Shown here: piece after piece, positions 53,662-62,449 of the stretch
Layout of the letters: each line of letters starts with the position of its first letter
Numbering within the stretch: position 1 is the first letter of the stretch
Assembly (NCBI RefSeq): GCF_014201115.1
Contig: NZ_JACHDO010000001.1
Span: 2,418,001 to 2,482,000 of the forward strand
Reading direction: 5' to 3'
Origin: Nocardiopsis metallicus
GTDB taxonomy: Bacteria > Actinomycetota > Actinomycetes > Streptosporangiales > Streptosporangiaceae
Length of the DNA stretch: 64,000 nt
Position numbers and translations under genes: made by a program
The notes under the pieces: model-generated
Database searches by the model: none
What the model saw: the letters and a program-made list of their open reading frames with translations, nothing else
What the model was told of the DNA's origin: nothing

Positions 53662-53681
53662 TGCCCCACAGGTGTCCCACA
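53662..53681 (+). repeat. Arm-type repeat near attR
   Basis: TGCCCCACAGGTGTCCCACA, between the integrase remnant and attR; partner of 45966-45985. Confidence 0.5.
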
Positions 53682-53736
53682 GGGGGGTAGAGGAACGCTA
53701 CCGACCCACGGCAAACTAGGTTTTGCCTGCTGTTTT

Positions 53737-55548
53737 CTACTCCCGGGTTGTTCCGAGCGCCATGTAGTCGTACATCGAGTACCCGGCGTGGTAGTAGACG
53801 TTGGTCAGGTTCGCCGGGCGGTAGAGCACCGTGCGTTCGAAGACGGCCGGCAGGATGGCGGCCTCCTCCATCGCGCGCTCGTCGATACGGGTGTAGATGG
53901 AGGCGCGCTCGTCGGCGTCCTCCACCGCGACGACCTCGTCGAACCACTCGTTGATCTGGTCGTCGTCGAGCTCGGAGATGTTCGCGTTACCGGCGTCCTG
54001 GATGGCGTCACCGTCCAGGATCTTGCTCATGAAGCCGTAGCCGCTGGCCCAGTCGGGCGCCCAGCCGTACACGGTCAGGCCCAGGTCGTTGTCGGCGACG
54101 AAGGACGGCGAACCGGCCTGGGTGTTGGTGTAGGTGTCGGACGGGTACTGCTTGATCTCCGTCTCGATGTTCACCCGGGCCAGGGCTTGCTGAAGCGCCT
54201 CGGCGGTGCTGACGTCGGCGGGGCGGTCGGCTCGGGCACCGATCGCGGTGGAGAAGCCGTCCGGCTGGCCGCACTCCTCCAGCTTCTCCTGCGCCATCTC
54301 CAGGTCGCCCTTGTTGTCGTCGGACGGGTACAGGTCCATGCTCGGGTCGGCGCCGGGCAGCGAACCGGGCATGATCTGGGTGGCGATGTCACCGCCGGTG
54401 TCGCCGCCCCAGGCGCGCTGGAGCGCGTCCCGGTCGGCCGCGTACATGATGGCCTGGCGGCAGGCCACGTCGTCGAGCGGCTCCATGACGGTGTTGATGT
54501 TGAGGTAGCGCAGGGTGCTGGTCTGCGGGTTGTCGACGTTGTGGCGCTGGTCCTCGTCGGTGATGACGGTGCCCTTCATCGCGGGGCCCACACCGGTACC
54601 GCCGAGGTCGACGTCGAGTTCGCCGTTGACCAGGCGCTGGTCGATCTCGTTCTGGTCGACGCCCAGCTCCACCTCGATGCGGTCGGGCAGCGCGCGGCGG
54701 ACGGGGTCGGTAGAGGCGTCCCACTCCTCGTTGCGCTCCAGGTGCAGGGAGACGCCGGGGCGGTACTCCCCGTCGAACTTGTAGGGCCCCGAGGAGACCA
54801 CCTGGCTCTGGTACTGCTCGCCGCGGTCGGCGTCGGCGGGCACCGGAGCGGTCTGCGGCTGGATGAGCACGTACGGGAACTCGGCGAAGCTCTTGTTCAG
54901 GTGGAAGATCAGGGTGTGGTCGTCGGGTGTCTCGATGCCGTCGAACCCGGCCAGCGGGTCGTCGTCGTTGGCGTAGGGGCCTTCGTAGTCGTCGCTGTCG
55001 GCCAGCAGGTCCACGAAGTACTTGGGGCCGTTGGGGAGCGCCTGGTCACCGAAGTTGCTGCGCGCGATGGCGTACTTGACGTCCTCGGCCGTGATCTCCG
55101 AACCGTCCTCGTAGCGCAGGCCCTGCTTGATGCGCAGGGTCCACTCGGTGGAGTCGTCGTTGCCCTGGGGCAGTTCCTCCGCCAGGTCGGGCTGCAGCTC
55201 GATGCCCTGTTCGCCGGGGGCCTCGGTGTAGGTGAGCAGGGTGCGCGCGTAGTAGCGGGAGAAGTTCCAGCTGAACGCGTAGTAGGTGTTGCCCGGGTCC
55301 GGCGAGTCGAAGTCGGCGGAGATGGCGTAGCGCAGGGTGCCGCCGGTCTCGTCGGAGGGGTTGACGATCGCGGTCTCGCCCTCGTTGAACTCGGCGTCGG
55401 ACACCCCGCCGCCGCCTACGCCCCCGCCGCCGCAGGCGGCCAGCAGCAGTGCCATGGCGGTTCCCGCGGCCACCGGCGCGGTGGTGCGGCGGAGCGCGCC
55501 GCGCCGCCGCCTGGGCGGCTCCTGGCACGTGGAGTGATGGGTGGTCAC
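53737..55548 (-). CDS. Peptide ABC transporter solute-binding lipoprotein
   Basis: 603 residues from GTG 55548 behind AGGAGG. Signal peptide with lipobox LLAAC (AMALLLAACGGGG). SBP_bac_5 (DppA/OppA-type) features: GGTLRYAISADFDSPDPGNT, LRIKQGLRYEDGSEITAEDV and ADRDALQRAWGG. It binds oligopeptides or related solutes outside the membrane. Its last codons lie in attR, so its C-terminus (GTTRE) is supplied by the integrated element; the likely original end, GTTGDQAVCGRG, survives at attL. Preceded by the DppC-type permease gene in the same operon. Confidence 0.92.
   Translation of the reverse strand: MTTHHSTCQEPPRRRRGALRRTTAPVAAGTAMALLLAACGGGGVGGGGVSDAEFNEGETAIVNPSDETGGTLRYAISADFDSPDPGNTYYAFSWNFSRYYARTLLTYTEAPGEQGIELQPDLAEELPQGNDDSTEWTLRIKQGLRYEDGSEITAEDVKYAIARSNFGDQALPNGPKYFVDLLADSDDYEGPYANDDDPLAGFDGIETPDDHTLIFHLNKSFAEFPYVLIQPQTAPVPADADRGEQYQSQVVSSGPYKFDGEYRPGVSLHLERNEEWDASTDPVRRALPDRIEVELGVDQNEIDQRLVNGELDVDLGGTGVGPAMKGTVITDEDQRHNVDNPQTSTLRYLNINTVMEPLDDVACRQAIMYAADRDALQRAWGGDTGGDIATQIMPGSLPGADPSMDLYPSDDNKGDLEMAQEKLEECGQPDGFSTAIGARADRPADVSTAEALQQALARVNIETEIKQYPSDTYTNTQAGSPSFVADNDLGLTVYGWAPDWASGYGFMSKILDGDAIQDAGNANISELDDDQINEWFDEVVAVEDADERASIYTRIDERAMEEAAILPAVFERTVLYRPANLTNVYYHAGYSMYDYMALGTTRE
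53742..53773. other. attR-like repeat inside the binding-protein gene 3' end
   Basis: Direct repeat of 45807-45838, encoding YDYMALGTT of the intact binding protein; three more codons (RE, stop) follow on the element side. Confidence 0.65.
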
Positions 55549-55618
55549 CTGAAGCCTCCTGGTCGGGTTCTGGGGTGGGGCCGTGCGGCGCACGGCCCCG
55601 GGGCGGGTGCGTCAGTCG

Positions 55619-56638
55619 TCAGGAGCGCGGGTCGAAGGCGTCGCGCAGTCCGTCGCCGAAGAGGTTGAAGGCCAGCACGGTGATGAAGATGGCCAGGCCC
55701 GGGATGATCACGAAGTGCGGCGAGGTGGTGTAGAAGCGCAGCGCGTTCTCCAACATGCCGCCCCAGGTGGCCATGGGCGGGTTGATCCCCACGCCCAGGA
55801 AGCTCAGCGCCGCCTCGAAGAGGATGTTCGTGGGGATGAGCAGGGTGGAGTAGACCAGGATGGGGGTGACCAGGTTGGGCAGGATCTCGCGGAAGACGAT
55901 GTGGGTGCTGCCCGCGCCGAGGCTGCGCGCGGCCTCGACGAACTCGCGCTCCTTGAGGGTGAGGGTCTGCCCGCGCACGATGCGCCCGATGTAGGGCCAG
56001 TTGAAGAAGCCGATGATGAACACCAGGACGCCGATGCGCAGGTTGTTCCCGGCCAGGCCGAAGGCGCCGTCGGGGATGACGCCGACCAGGGCGATCGCGA
56101 AGAGCAGCAGCGGGAAGGCCAGGAAGATGTCCATGGTCCGGCTGATGACCACGTCCACCCAGCCGCCGAAGTAACCGGCGAGGATGCCCAGGACGGTGCC
56201 GATGACCACGCACACCACGGTGGCGACGGTGGCCACGAGCAGTGAGGTCCGGGCGCCGTAGACGATACGGCTGAACAGGTCGCGGCCGTTGACCGGCTCC
56301 ACGCCCAGCAGGTGTTGCGCGCTGATACCGCCCCACGGGTCCAGGCCCTGGGCCGGGTCGTCGGGATCGCGCAGGACCCCTCCGGTGAGCGGGTCGACCA
56401 GGCCCTGGTTGAACTGGTTCGGCGGGTACCCGAACAGGGCCGTGAGCACGGGCGCGAAGAGCGCGACCAGGATGAGCAGGACGACCACGACGCCGCCGGT
56501 CATGCCGACCTTGTCCTTGCGGAAGCGCTGCCAGGCGATCTGGCGCAGGGAACGGCTGGCCGCGCCCTTGGCCCCCGCTACGACCGCTTCTGGCTCGGCG
56601 TGCTGGGACGACTCAGGCACGTCCATCGGCGCGGTCAT
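55619..56638 (-). CDS. Peptide ABC transporter permease (DppC type)
   Basis: 339 residues from ATG 56638 behind AGGAGG. DppC layout: a long N-terminal tail with SLRQIAWQRFRKDKVGMTGG, then a large outward loop (GYPPNQFNQGLVDPLTGG), six helices in all, and the permease loop REFVEAARSLGAGSTHIVFR; it ends VLAFNLFGDGLRDAFDPR as in the family. First gene of an operon with the binding protein. Its partner DppB and the ATPases are 11 kb away, an unusual order. Confidence 0.92.
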   Translation of the reverse strand: MTAPMDVPESSQHAEPEAVVAGAKGAASRSLRQIAWQRFRKDKVGMTGGVVVVLLILVALFAPVLTALFGYPPNQFNQGLVDPLTGGVLRDPDDPAQGLDPWGGISAQHLLGVEPVNGRDLFSRIVYGARTSLLVATVATVVCVVIGTVLGILAGYFGGWVDVVISRTMDIFLAFPLLLFAIALVGVIPDGAFGLAGNNLRIGVLVFIIGFFNWPYIGRIVRGQTLTLKEREFVEAARSLGAGSTHIVFREILPNLVTPILVYSTLLIPTNILFEAALSFLGVGINPPMATWGGMLENALRFYTTSPHFVIIPGLAIFITVLAFNLFGDGLRDAFDPRS

Positions 56639-57066
56639 GTACCACTGCCTCCTGCTATCTCTGAGCGCATCTCCATCACTACGCAGAGTTTGCACGAGTG
56701 GCGTGGGGGTTTCCAGCTTCCGCGCCGACGACCGGAGTCCCGCTTCGCACGGCGGGAGAAGCGGGCACTCCGGGCGGTTCCTGCCTCAGTGGACCGCTCA
56801 AGGAAATCCGCCGCGCAGCCGGGACGAGAAGGGCCTGACCGCCAGGACGGTCGCCGGCGCACACGTCGAGGCCTTCCCTGGCTCCTCGCTCCGGGCGGCA
56901 GGGGCCAGGGAAGGCCAGCAATGGTTCACCATGGCACAGCGAACCAGGCCGGGGCTGACGAAAATCCGGAATGAGAAACCATAATGAAATGAGCAGGCGG
57001 GCTCTTCCCGAGAAAAGCCCGCCCCACCCTGGCAGGCCATTCTCAGCCAGGGAACTTCTGCGGCCC
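56639..57066. other. Intergenic region, dppC / SH3 gene
   Basis: 428 bases. Holds the presumed promoter of the dppC operon on the left and the terminator at 56996-57023 on the right; nothing else recognised on either strand. Confidence 0.4.
56996..57023 (-). terminator. Terminator of the SH3-like gene
   Basis: GGCGGGCT / AGCCCGCC, 8-bp stem with a 12-base loop, followed on the minus strand by an AT-rich TGCTCATTTCATTAT; 43 bases past the gene end. Confidence 0.65.
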
Positions 57067-57408
57067 CTAAGTCGTCATGCAGTTACCGCCGGTTCTGGTC
57101 AGGTTGGAGGAGGCGGTCCACTCCCCGGGCCTGATCATTCGGAAACCGTTGGTCTGCGACTGGGTCGCGAAGAACTCGTTGTTCCGGTAGACGTGCCGCA
57201 CCAAGCTGTGGCTGGTACCCGCGCCGGAACGGACGTTGGCCACGTTCACGGTCACTCGGTACGGACAGAAGACGCTCTGTGCCGCCGCGTCCTGCTGCTG
57301 GGCCTGGGCGGGGACCGCCGTCAGCAAGGCGCCGCCGAACACAGCGGCCGCAGCCAGGGCCAGGGGCGCGGCGACTCGGGACACACGTCCGTTTTTCTTG
57401 GCTCGCAA
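57067..57408 (-). CDS. Secreted SH3-like protein
   Basis: 113 residues. TTG 57408 follows GGAGG; a GTG nine codons in is an alternative. Signal peptide APLALAAAAVFGGALLTAVP ending AQA. The mature part has the bacterial SH3 pattern VNVANVRSGAGTSHSLVRHV, and two Cys (FCPYR and GNCMTT) may form a disulfide. SH3b domains often bind cell-wall peptides. It stands alone, with an AT-rich upstream region containing the inverted repeat GAAAGTT-N8-AACTTTC (57467-57488). Confidence 0.75.
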   Translation of the reverse strand: MRAKKNGRVSRVAAPLALAAAAVFGGALLTAVPAQAQQQDAAAQSVFCPYRVTVNVANVRSGAGTSHSLVRHVYRNNEFFATQSQTNGFRMIRPGEWTASSNLTRTGGNCMTT

Positions 57409-57466
57409 GGGATATTCCTCCGGTCATTCGGCTTCGGGAGCAAATCGTCCGAGGACGGATGTCAGC

Positions 57467-57488
57467 GAAAGTTTATTCTTTAACTTTC
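57467..57488 (-). promoter_or_regulatory. Inverted repeat upstream of the SH3-like gene
   Basis: GAAAGTT and AACTTTC separated by 8 bases in a locally AT-rich stretch, 59 bases upstream of the start. A candidate operator; the regulator is unknown. Confidence 0.35.
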
Positions 57489-57705
57489 ATCTGGATCCAT
57501 AGTGACGATAACCAAGAAGGACTCCATCAACACCCCTCGGGCCACATTCGGCCATCGGCACCGGCCACATGCGGACAGAACCCGCACATCTTCCGAAAAG
57601 ACCTTCATCCTTTTCGCCTGACGGTTCTCCTCGCGCGCGGAAGGCGCCCCGGACACACAGAAAGGGCGCGTGCCACGTCCGTCTGACACACGCCCCGAAG
57701 TCCGG

Positions 57706-59400
57706 TCAGCGGCCGCGCAGGTCCCGGTAGTGCCGGACGAGTGCGGCGGTGGAGGGGTCCAGGTCGGGGACCTCGGTGCCCTCGGTCAGGGCGGGCTCGA
57801 CCCGCTTGGCCAGGACCTTGCCGAGCTGCACGCCCCACTGGTCGAAGGAGTTGATGTTCCACACCGCGCCCTGCACGAACACCTTGTGCTCGTAGAGGGC
57901 GACGAGCTGGCCGAGCACCGACGGGTCGAGCTGGCCCGCCAGGATCGTGGTGGTGGGCCGGTTGCCCGGGAACGTGCGGTGCGGGACCAGGTCGGCGGGC
58001 ACCCCCTCGGCGGCCACCTCGGCGGAGGTGCGGCCGAAGGCCAGGGCCTGCCCCTGGGCGAAGAGGTTGGCCATCAGCAGGTCGTGCTGGGGCACCAGCC
58101 CCTCGGGCAGGTCCGGGGCGGGTCGGGCGAAACCGATGAGGTCGGCGGGCACGAACCGGGTGCCCTGGTGCAGCAGCTGGAAGTAGGCGTGCTGGCCGTT
58201 GGTGCCGGGGGTGCCCCACACCACCGGGCCGGTCTGCCAGTTGACCGGGCGGCCGTCGCGCTGGACGGACTTGCCGTTGGACTCCATGTCGAGCTGCTGG
58301 AGGTAGGCGGTGAACTTCGACATGTAGTGGCTGTAGGGCAGTACCGCGTGGGACTGGGCGTCGAAGAAGCCGCCGTACCAGACGCCGAGCAGGCCCAGCA
58401 GGAACGGCAGGTTGCGTTCGGCGGGCGCGGTGGCGAAGTGGGTGTCCATGAGGTGGAAGCCGGCGAGCATCTCCCGGAACCGCTCCGGCCCCAGGGCCAC
58501 CATGAGGGACAGCCCGATCGCCGAGTCGTAGGAGTAGCGGCCGCCCACCCAGTCCCAGAACTCGAACATGTTGGCGGTGTCGATGCCGAACTTCGCGACC
58601 TCGTCGGCGTTGGTGGAGACAGCCACGAAGTGTTTGGCGATGGCGTCGGAGCCCGCCTCCTCCCCCAGCCCGGACAGGAGCCAGTCCCGGGCCGCCTCGG
58701 CGTTGGTGACGGTCTCGATCGTGGTGAAGGTCTTGGAGGCGACCACGAACAGCGTGCGCCCGGGGTCGGCGTCCACCAGGGCCTCGTGCAGGTCGGTGCC
58801 GTCGACGTTGGAGACGAAGCGGAACTCCAGCCCCCGGTCGGTGTGCGGGCGCAGCGCCTCGTAGGCCATGGCGGGGCCCAGGTCGGAGCCGCCGATCCCG
58901 ATGTTGACCACCCGGGTCACCGGTTTGCCGGTGTGGCCCAGCCAGGTGCGGGCGCGTACGCGCTCGGCGAAGGCGGCCATCCGCTCCAGGACCCGGTGCA
59001 CCTCGGGCACCACGTCGTGGCCGTTCTCCCTGATCACGGCGGAGCGCGGGGCGCGCAGGGCGGTGTGCAGGACGGCGCGGTCCTCGGTGAGGTTGATGTG
59101 GTCGCCGCGCAGCATGGCGTCGCGCAGGGTGGCCACCCCGGTGGCGTCGGCCAGCTCGGCGAGCAGGCGCAGGGTCTCGTCGGTGACGAGGTTCTTCGAG
59201 TAGTCGACGTGCAGTCCTCCGACACCGAGCGTGTACCGGTCGGCCCGCGCGGGGTCGTCGGCGAACAGGCCCCGCAGGTGGGTGGCGCCGAACCGGTCAC
59301 GGTGCTCGGACAGCCGGGCCCACTCCTCGCGGCGGTCCAGGGGGATGCCGGACCGGCTTCCGACGTCCTCGGTTCGAGGGAGGGGTGTACTCGCAGACAT
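57706..59400 (-). CDS. pgi: Glucose-6-phosphate isomerase
   Basis: 564 residues from ATG 59400. Signature motifs: [52 protein letters not shown], catalytic Glu/His region DMESNGKSV and [20 protein letters not shown], and [20 protein letters not shown]. It interconverts glucose-6-phosphate and fructose-6-phosphate in glycolysis and gluconeogenesis. Full length for the long bacterial form. In the second motif, YDS replaces the usual LWS; otherwise unremarkable. Monocistronic. Confidence 0.96.
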   Translation of the reverse strand: MSASTPLPRTEDVGSRSGIPLDRREEWARLSEHRDRFGATHLRGLFADDPARADRYTLGVGGLHVDYSKNLVTDETLRLLAELADATGVATLRDAMLRGDHINLTEDRAVLHTALRAPRSAVIRENGHDVVPEVHRVLERMAAFAERVRARTWLGHTGKPVTRVVNIGIGGSDLGPAMAYEALRPHTDRGLEFRFVSNVDGTDLHEALVDADPGRTLFVVASKTFTTIETVTNAEAARDWLLSGLGEEAGSDAIAKHFVAVSTNADEVAKFGIDTANMFEFWDWVGGRYSYDSAIGLSLMVALGPERFREMLAGFHLMDTHFATAPAERNLPFLLGLLGVWYGGFFDAQSHAVLPYSHYMSKFTAYLQQLDMESNGKSVQRDGRPVNWQTGPVVWGTPGTNGQHAYFQLLHQGTRFVPADLIGFARPAPDLPEGLVPQHDLLMANLFAQGQALAFGRTSAEVAAEGVPADLVPHRTFPGNRPTTTILAGQLDPSVLGQLVALYEHKVFVQGAVWNINSFDQWGVQLGKVLAKRVEPALTEGTEVPDLDPSTAALVRHYRDLRGR

Positions 59401-59540
59401 CCGGTCGCTCCTCGTCGTCCATGGTCGGTCGGCGCGGCGCCGGAGTGCTCGGTCCGAACGCCGCGTCCGCCGTGTGCGGCTGAGTCTCTACCCTCCCATG
59501 AAAGCCGCCAACCATGGGCTCTTCCGTGCGGGTCAGAGCA

Positions 59541-60386
59541 TCAGGGAGCGTGCTCAGCGCTGCCTTGGCGCTCTCCGCGCAGGGAGGCGACCTCCTCGCG
59601 CAGGGCGCGGAGTTCGGCGAGGATCTGTTCCTGGCCGTTACCCCCTCCGGGCCCGTACCCCGGTTCGGCCCCCGCACCCGGCCCGGTCCCTCCCTCTGCC
59701 TCGCTGTCCGTGTCCTTCTCCAGGGCCTCCACCGCGACCGCAACGAACAGGTTCAGCGCGACGAAGGTGGAGACGAGGACGAAGGTGACGAAGAAGATCC
59801 ACGCGAGCGGCTGGTGCTCCATCACGTCCTTGGCGATGGCGGACCAGCTGTCGGCCGTGGAGATCTGGAAGAGCGTGAACAGCGAGGTGGGCAGGTCTCC
59901 GAAGTGCTCCGGAGAGACGTCCTGGAAGAGTTTGGTGGCCATCACGCCGGAGACGTAGAGCAGCAGGACCACCAGGAAGAGGATGGCGGCCATTCCGGGC
60001 AGGGCCCGGAACAGCCCCGCCACGACGTGCCGCAGGGTCGGTATCACCGAGAGCAGCCGCAGGACCCGCAGGACGCGCAGGACGCGGAGCACCGCGAAGG
60101 GGCCGGAGGAGGGCATCAGGGCCAGTCCCACGATCACCATGTCGAACCAGCTCCACGGGTCTCGCAGGAAGGCTCCCCGATGCGCGTAGGCCCTCAGGGA
60201 CAGCTCGACCACGAAGAGCGTCAGGATCACCATGTCGGTCCCGTGCAGCAGGTCGCCGTGTTCGGCCATGAGCCGGGGCGACGTCTCGATCCCCAGAATC
60301 ACAGCGTTGACGAGGATGAGGGTGACGACACTGCCCTGGAACCAGGAAGAGTCGACGAGCTTGCGGACCCGTTCGCGCACGGTCAC
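59541..60386 (-). CDS. Voltage-gated ion channel, NaChBac-like
   Basis: 281 residues from GTG 60386. Six membrane helices. S4 is ready to read: VLRVLRVLRVLRLLSVIPTL with Arg every third residue. The pore helix and filter are TLFQISTADSWSAIAKDV; where NaChBac has T-L-E-S-W, this protein has T-A-D-S-W, so the selectivity Glu is Asp. S6 follows (IFFVTFVLVSTFVALNLFVA). The C-terminus is a coiled coil (ILAELRALREEVASLRGER), which tetramerises such channels. It should conduct Na or Ca; the Asp leaves selectivity open. Confidence 0.85.
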   Translation of the reverse strand: MTVRERVRKLVDSSWFQGSVVTLILVNAVILGIETSPRLMAEHGDLLHGTDMVILTLFVVELSLRAYAHRGAFLRDPWSWFDMVIVGLALMPSSGPFAVLRVLRVLRVLRLLSVIPTLRHVVAGLFRALPGMAAILFLVVLLLYVSGVMATKLFQDVSPEHFGDLPTSLFTLFQISTADSWSAIAKDVMEHQPLAWIFFVTFVLVSTFVALNLFVAVAVEALEKDTDSEAEGGTGPGAGAEPGYGPGGGNGQEQILAELRALREEVASLRGERQGSAEHAP

Positions 60387-60549
60387 GGTGGGAGGGACTC
60401 CGTTCGTTGTGTCGGATAACAGCGCAAAAGCCTATCGCCGGGAATCGCACCCCGTTTCGCACTCGTCGCCCCGGGTGTCTTCCCTACTGGCGCCTACTGC
60501 CCCGACCAGGCATGATCGAGATAAGGAAACCGAGGCGAGGGGGCCGCCG

Positions 60550-60861
60550 GTGACGGAATCCGCAGGTTTCGACAGAGACGCCGAGGACATCGACGACGTG
60601 GACGCCGAGCTGGACGTGGGCGCCCCGGACCAGGACACCGCCGTGGCGGAGTACCTGGAGGAGCGTCCCGAGGACTACCGGATCGAGGAGATCGAGGACC
60701 GGGAGGCACTCGGTATAGACGCCGAGCTCCGTCAGGAGGTTCCCGAGCAGGCACCCGAGTCCGACGGGGAAGCCGTCCCCGGGCCCGGACGCGAAGAGCT
60801 GGCCCGGCTGCTCAGGGCGGAGGAGTACGCCGAGCGGATCAACCGGCGGCTCGAAGGCTGA
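60550..60861 (+). CDS. Small acidic hypothetical protein
   Basis: 103 residues from GTG 60550. Extremely acidic: DRDAEDIDDVDAELDVGAPD and EYLEERPEDYRIEEIEDREA. The C-terminal helix EELARLLRAEEYAERINRRL is amphipathic. It resembles small acidic actinobacterial proteins of DUF5709 type, but I cannot confirm the family. It converges on and overlaps the FadR-type regulator gene by 23 bases. Confidence 0.55.
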   Translation: MTESAGFDRDAEDIDDVDAELDVGAPDQDTAVAEYLEERPEDYRIEEIEDREALGIDAELRQEVPEQAPESDGEAVPGPGREELARLLRAEEYAERINRRLEG

Positions 60862-61543
60862 GCCAGCGCTCCACGCGCAGGACGTGCGCGGCCGCGGCCG
60901 CGCGGGCCGCTTCGGGGTCACGGGCCAGGAGGGCCTCGTGGATGCGCCGGTGGTCCTCGTGCAGGGTCTCGACCAGCCCGGCCTCGCCGTGGCCGGCCCA
61001 GACCCGTTCGTTGAAGGTGCGCGAGGACAGTCCGGCGTGGATGGCCGAGAGGGTGGAGTTACCCGCACAGGCCACGATCGCCTGGTGGAAACCGAGGTCG
61101 GCAGCACCGTGCTCGGCGGGTGCGCAGGCGGGGAAGTCCTCCTCCATACGATCGAGGAGTGCGCCGATCCGGGCCAGGTCGTCGGGGGTGGCACGGGCGG
61201 CGGCGATGGCCGTGGCGGCGGGTTCGATCATCCGGCGGACCTGGAGGACCTCCAGCAGGGTCTCGTCGCGGGAGACCTCGGCCAGCACGGAGAAGGCCTC
61301 CAGGAGGTCGGCGGGGCGCAGCGCGGTGACGTAGACGCCCGCGCCGTGCCGGGCCTCCAGAACGCCGAGGGTGGTCAGGGAGCGGATCGCCTCGCGCACG
61401 GTCCCGCGGGAGACCCCGAGCCGGGCGGAGAGTTCGCGTTCGGTGGGCAGACGCTGCTCTGGTCCTACCTCTCCGTCGGAGATCATCGCCTTGATCTGCT
61501 CGACGGTCCGCTGGGCGACCGGGGTCCGCACGCCGTCAACCAC
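60839..61543 (-). CDS. FadR-subfamily GntR regulator of lactate utilisation
   Basis: 234 residues from GTG 61543, 5 bases after GGAGG; TTG 61555 is an alternative. The N-terminal winged helix reads QRLPTERELSARLGVSRGTV and REAIRSLTTLGVLEARHGAG; the C-terminal part is an all-helical FCD ligand domain (FHQAIVACAGNSTLSAIHAG). Divergent from lutAB with the palindromic site TGGTCGGACCA between, the kind of operator bound by LldR/LutR. It therefore probably represses the lut operon until lactate is present, by analogy with LldR/LutR. Confidence 0.85.
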   Translation of the reverse strand: MVDGVRTPVAQRTVEQIKAMISDGEVGPEQRLPTERELSARLGVSRGTVREAIRSLTTLGVLEARHGAGVYVTALRPADLLEAFSVLAEVSRDETLLEVLQVRRMIEPAATAIAAARATPDDLARIGALLDRMEEDFPACAPAEHGAADLGFHQAIVACAGNSTLSAIHAGLSSRTFNERVWAGHGEAGLVETLHEDHRRIHEALLARDPEAARAAAAAHVLRVERWLSLRAAG

Positions 61544-61633
61544 CCTCTCCTCCAAAGCCTGGACTGATCACACCGGGATTCTACCGGCTCCTTCCACTCA
61601 TGCCCCCTTGCCTCCTTCTCGATGATCATGCAA

Positions 61634-61650
61634 AAGTGGTCGGACCACTT
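61634..61650. promoter_or_regulatory. Operator for the FadR-type regulator
   Basis: AAGTGGTCGGACCACTT, a perfect 7+7 palindrome around CGG containing TGGTCGGACCA, the FadR/LldR-type consensus. It lies 58 bases before the lutA ATG and 91 bases before the regulator start. Confidence 0.78.
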
Positions 61651-61708
61651 GATCCCGGCTGGGCCCCGTTGGGCTGGGCGCAGACCGGCCGGGTCGCGAA
61701 GGAGGCCC

Positions 61709-62449
61709 ATGCGGATCGCGCTGTTCATCACCTGTGTCAACGACACGCTCTTCCCCGACACCGGACGGGCGGTGGTGCGCCTCCTGGAACGGCTCGGGCA
61801 CGAGGTGGTCTTTCCCCCCGACCAGACCTGCTGCGGGCAGATGCACTACAACACCGGCTACCGGCGCCCCGCGGCCAAGCTCGCGGTGCGCTTCGCCAAG
61901 ACCTTCGGCAACGCCGACGCGGTCGTGGTCCCCTCGGCGTCCTGTGCCGCGATGGTCCGCGACAACTACCCCAAGCTGGGCGGGAGCGGGAGCAGGCTCT
62001 CCCGAAAGATGGCCGACCTGGGCCCGCGCGTGTACGACCTCACCGAGTTCCTCGTGGACGTACTGGAGGTGACCGACGTGGGCGCCTACTTCCCGCACAA
62101 GGTCGTCTACCACCCCACCTGCCACGGCCTCCGGTTCCTCGGCCTGGGCGACCGCCCCTACCGACTGCTGCGCGCGGTCCGCGGCCTGGAGCTGCTCGAA
62201 CTTCCCGGGGCCGCCGAGTGCTGCGGGTTCGGCGGCACGTTCTCGGTCAAGAACGCGGACGTCTCCGCGGCGATGGGCTTCGACAAGGCCCGGCACGCGG
62301 TCGGAACCGGCGCCGAGGTCCTGTGCGCGGTGGACAACTCCTGCCTGATGCACATCGGCGGCACCCTGTCCCGTCAGCGCTCCGGCATGCGCATCGCGCA
62401 CATCGCCGAGATCCTGGCCAGTACCGAGAAGGAGTACGCGCACGCATGA
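61709..62449 (+). CDS. lutA: Lactate utilisation protein A, Fe-S/CCG-domain protein
   Basis: 246 residues from ATG 61709 behind GGAGG. Two CCG domains: QTCCGQMHYNTGYRRPAAKL and AAECCGFGGTFSVKNADVSA, which hold an iron-sulfur cofactor. It is a subunit of the LutABC complex that oxidises L-lactate to pyruvate. The stop overlaps the lutB start (ATGA). Confidence 0.92.
   Translation: MRIALFITCVNDTLFPDTGRAVVRLLERLGHEVVFPPDQTCCGQMHYNTGYRRPAAKLAVRFAKTFGNADAVVVPSASCAAMVRDNYPKLGGSGSRLSRKMADLGPRVYDLTEFLVDVLEVTDVGAYFPHKVVYHPTCHGLRFLGLGDRPYRLLRAVRGLELLELPGAAECCGFGGTFSVKNADVSAAMGFDKARHAVGTGAEVLCAVDNSCLMHIGGTLSRQRSGMRIAHIAEILASTEKEYAHA

Larger units (their letters stand above)
45807..53773. mobile_element. 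Degenerate integrative element in the 3' end of a peptide-binding-protein gene
   Basis: Bounded by two copies of a 32-base sequence (29 identical; 14-base perfect core CCGAGCGCCATGTA) that encodes YDYMALGTT at the C-terminus of the ABC binding protein. The intact gene lies right of attR. attL retains a displaced 3' end reading YDYMALGTTGDQAVCGRG. A tyrosine-integrase remnant ends 91 bases before the attR repeat, and arm-type repeats lie near both ends. No replication or FtsK/TraB transfer gene is recognisable, so it is probably immobile. Cargo: HD hydrolase, XRE regulator, small membrane proteins and a putative lasso-peptide unit. Confidence 0.7.

Noticed and set aside
45800..53780. Autonomous conjugative element (AICE)
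   Set aside because: No replication initiator, FtsK/TraB-type translocase or full integrase is recognisable; only a degenerate integrative element can be supported.
57409..57705. Possible c-di-AMP (ydaO) riboswitch upstream of the SH3-like gene
   Set aside because: Such switches precede some actinobacterial wall-hydrolase genes, but the conserved core sequences are not present; only a simple inverted repeat is seen.
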